From positions 1 to 14,118 of the forward strand of contig CALKAL010000048.1 of the NCBI GenBank assembly GCA_937983065.1: a stretch of DNA of 14,118 nucleotides. Direction: 5' to 3'. This document shows, one piece after another, positions 13,748 through 14,118 of the stretch. The position numbers were made by a program, and so were the translations under genes. The notes below the pieces were generated by a model. That model had not been told where the DNA came from. It searched no databases and saw only the letters and a program-made list of their open reading frames with translations. Each line of letters begins with the position of its first letter. Position 1 is the first letter of the stretch. The stretch is from an uncultured Bacillaceae bacterium (GTDB lineage: Bacteria; Bacillota; Bacilli; Bacillales; Alkalibacillaceae).

Positions 13748-14118
13748 ATGTTTAAGAGAATTACTGCTATTTTACTAGTTTTATTATTATCAATTGGTCA
13801 TAGTAGTTTTGCGATGACTGGATTTACACCCCACCAATTGGATGTACAAAAGCCAACATTAGGGCAGCTAAATTTACAAACAACTGATTTAGTTGAAATG
13901 GATCCTACTGAAGATGTGCGTGTCATCGTCGAGCTTGATGGTGACGCTCCGATAGAAACAGCTACGAGAAAAGGGGTCAAATATGATGAACTACCAAATT
14001 CAGAACGTAAAGGACTTGAGATAGCCGCGAAAAACAGACAGAAAAATGCTAAAAACAAAATCCGTGGAAAAAATGTAGACATTAAATACCTTCAAGAGTT
14101 TAATGTCGTCGTTAACGG
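13748..14118 (+). CDS. Secreted S8 (subtilisin-like) serine protease, N-terminal part only, cut by window edge
   Basis: The reading frame is open from ATG 13748 to the end of the window (123 complete codons), so the catalytic domain is not seen. Residues 1-22 are a typical Sec signal peptide: MFKR, a Leu/Ile-rich core, and cleavage after SSFA. Residues about 55-123 resemble the inhibitor I9 propeptide of subtilases: the strand VRVIVELDGDAPIETA, a Lys/Arg-rich helix (AAKNRQKNAKNKI), and the strand YLQEFNVVVN. Such propeptides with this sequence style occur in large Vpr-like extracellular proteases, where they act as chaperone and inhibitor of the enzyme until cleaved. The ribosome binding site is an ideal AAGGAGG (13735-13741), 6 nt from the ATG. 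Family call is fairly firm; subtype is uncertain without the rest. Confidence 0.82.
   Translation, partial: MFKRITAILLVLLLSIGHSSFAMTGFTPHQLDVQKPTLGQLNLQTTDLVEMDPTEDVRVIVELDGDAPIETATRKGVKYDELPNSERKGLEIAAKNRQKNAKNKIRGKNVDIKYLQEFNVVVN

Noticed and set aside
13798..14082. 94-codon open frame on the minus strand at the right edge
   Set aside because: It lies opposite the protease signal peptide and propeptide, which have a perfect ribosome binding site and clear family features. The minus frame is Ser/Phe-rich and has no ribosome binding site.
1..14118. Mobile element, phage, CRISPR, tRNA or defence island
   Set aside because: No transposase, integrase, terminal repeats, spaced direct repeats or cloverleaf sequence seen. 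The genes are ordinary chromosomal types.

Overview
The window looks like chromosomal DNA from a low-GC Gram-positive bacterium of the Bacillaceae type. The signs are strong polypurine ribosome binding sites (AAGGAGG-like), frequent TTG start codons (five genes by my reading), tight A/T-flanked bidirectional terminators between convergent genes, and protein families typical of Bacillus relatives: a YtrA-type GntR regulator with an ABC transporter, a long RecQ, a class 3 aldehyde dehydrogenase and a secreted subtilase with an I9 propeptide. I see no rRNA, tRNA, CRISPR array, insertion sequence or phage gene. The species cannot be fixed from the sequence alone.

Layout. A multi-pass membrane permease (161-1585, +) ends at a shared terminator facing a two-gene minus-strand operon. 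That operon encodes an NAD(P)-dependent fatty acyl-CoA reductase-like protein (start re-placed to 4111) and an aldehyde dehydrogenase. Across a 226-bp intergenic stretch with several possible RNA hairpins lies recQ (4347-6485, +). recQ ends at a terminator that overlaps both its own stop codon and that of a convergent SEC-C zinc-motif protein (6510-7712, -). Next come a classical short-chain dehydrogenase (7843-8580, -) and, divergently, a periplasmic-binding-protein-like metal/cobalamin receptor without a signal peptide (8828-9604, +). The promoter of the receptor gene carries a 9-bp-arm palindrome. A three-gene minus-strand operon follows: GntR/YtrA regulator, ABC ATPase and six-helix permease (11598 down to 9645). 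Its promoter overlaps a 30-bp imperfect inverted repeat, the likely autoregulatory operator. An amidase-signature hydrolase resembling the cyclic-dimer hydrolase NylA (11763-13238, -) comes next. After a 509-bp AT-rich intergenic region, the start of a secreted S8 protease gene (13748 onward, +) runs off the right edge.

How the genes work together. Two real operons are visible. The reductase/dehydrogenase pair could interconvert fatty acyl thioesters, aldehydes and acids. The GntR-ABC set looks like a ligand- or stress-induced exporter or envelope system that controls its own expression. The other genes appear to be single transcription units. No obviously new multi-gene system stands out. 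The most unusual signals are non-coding: the possibly alternative-folding leader upstream of recQ, the two operator-like palindromes sitting in promoters, and a pair of adjoining palindromes plus an orphan Shine-Dalgarno-like tract upstream of the protease gene.
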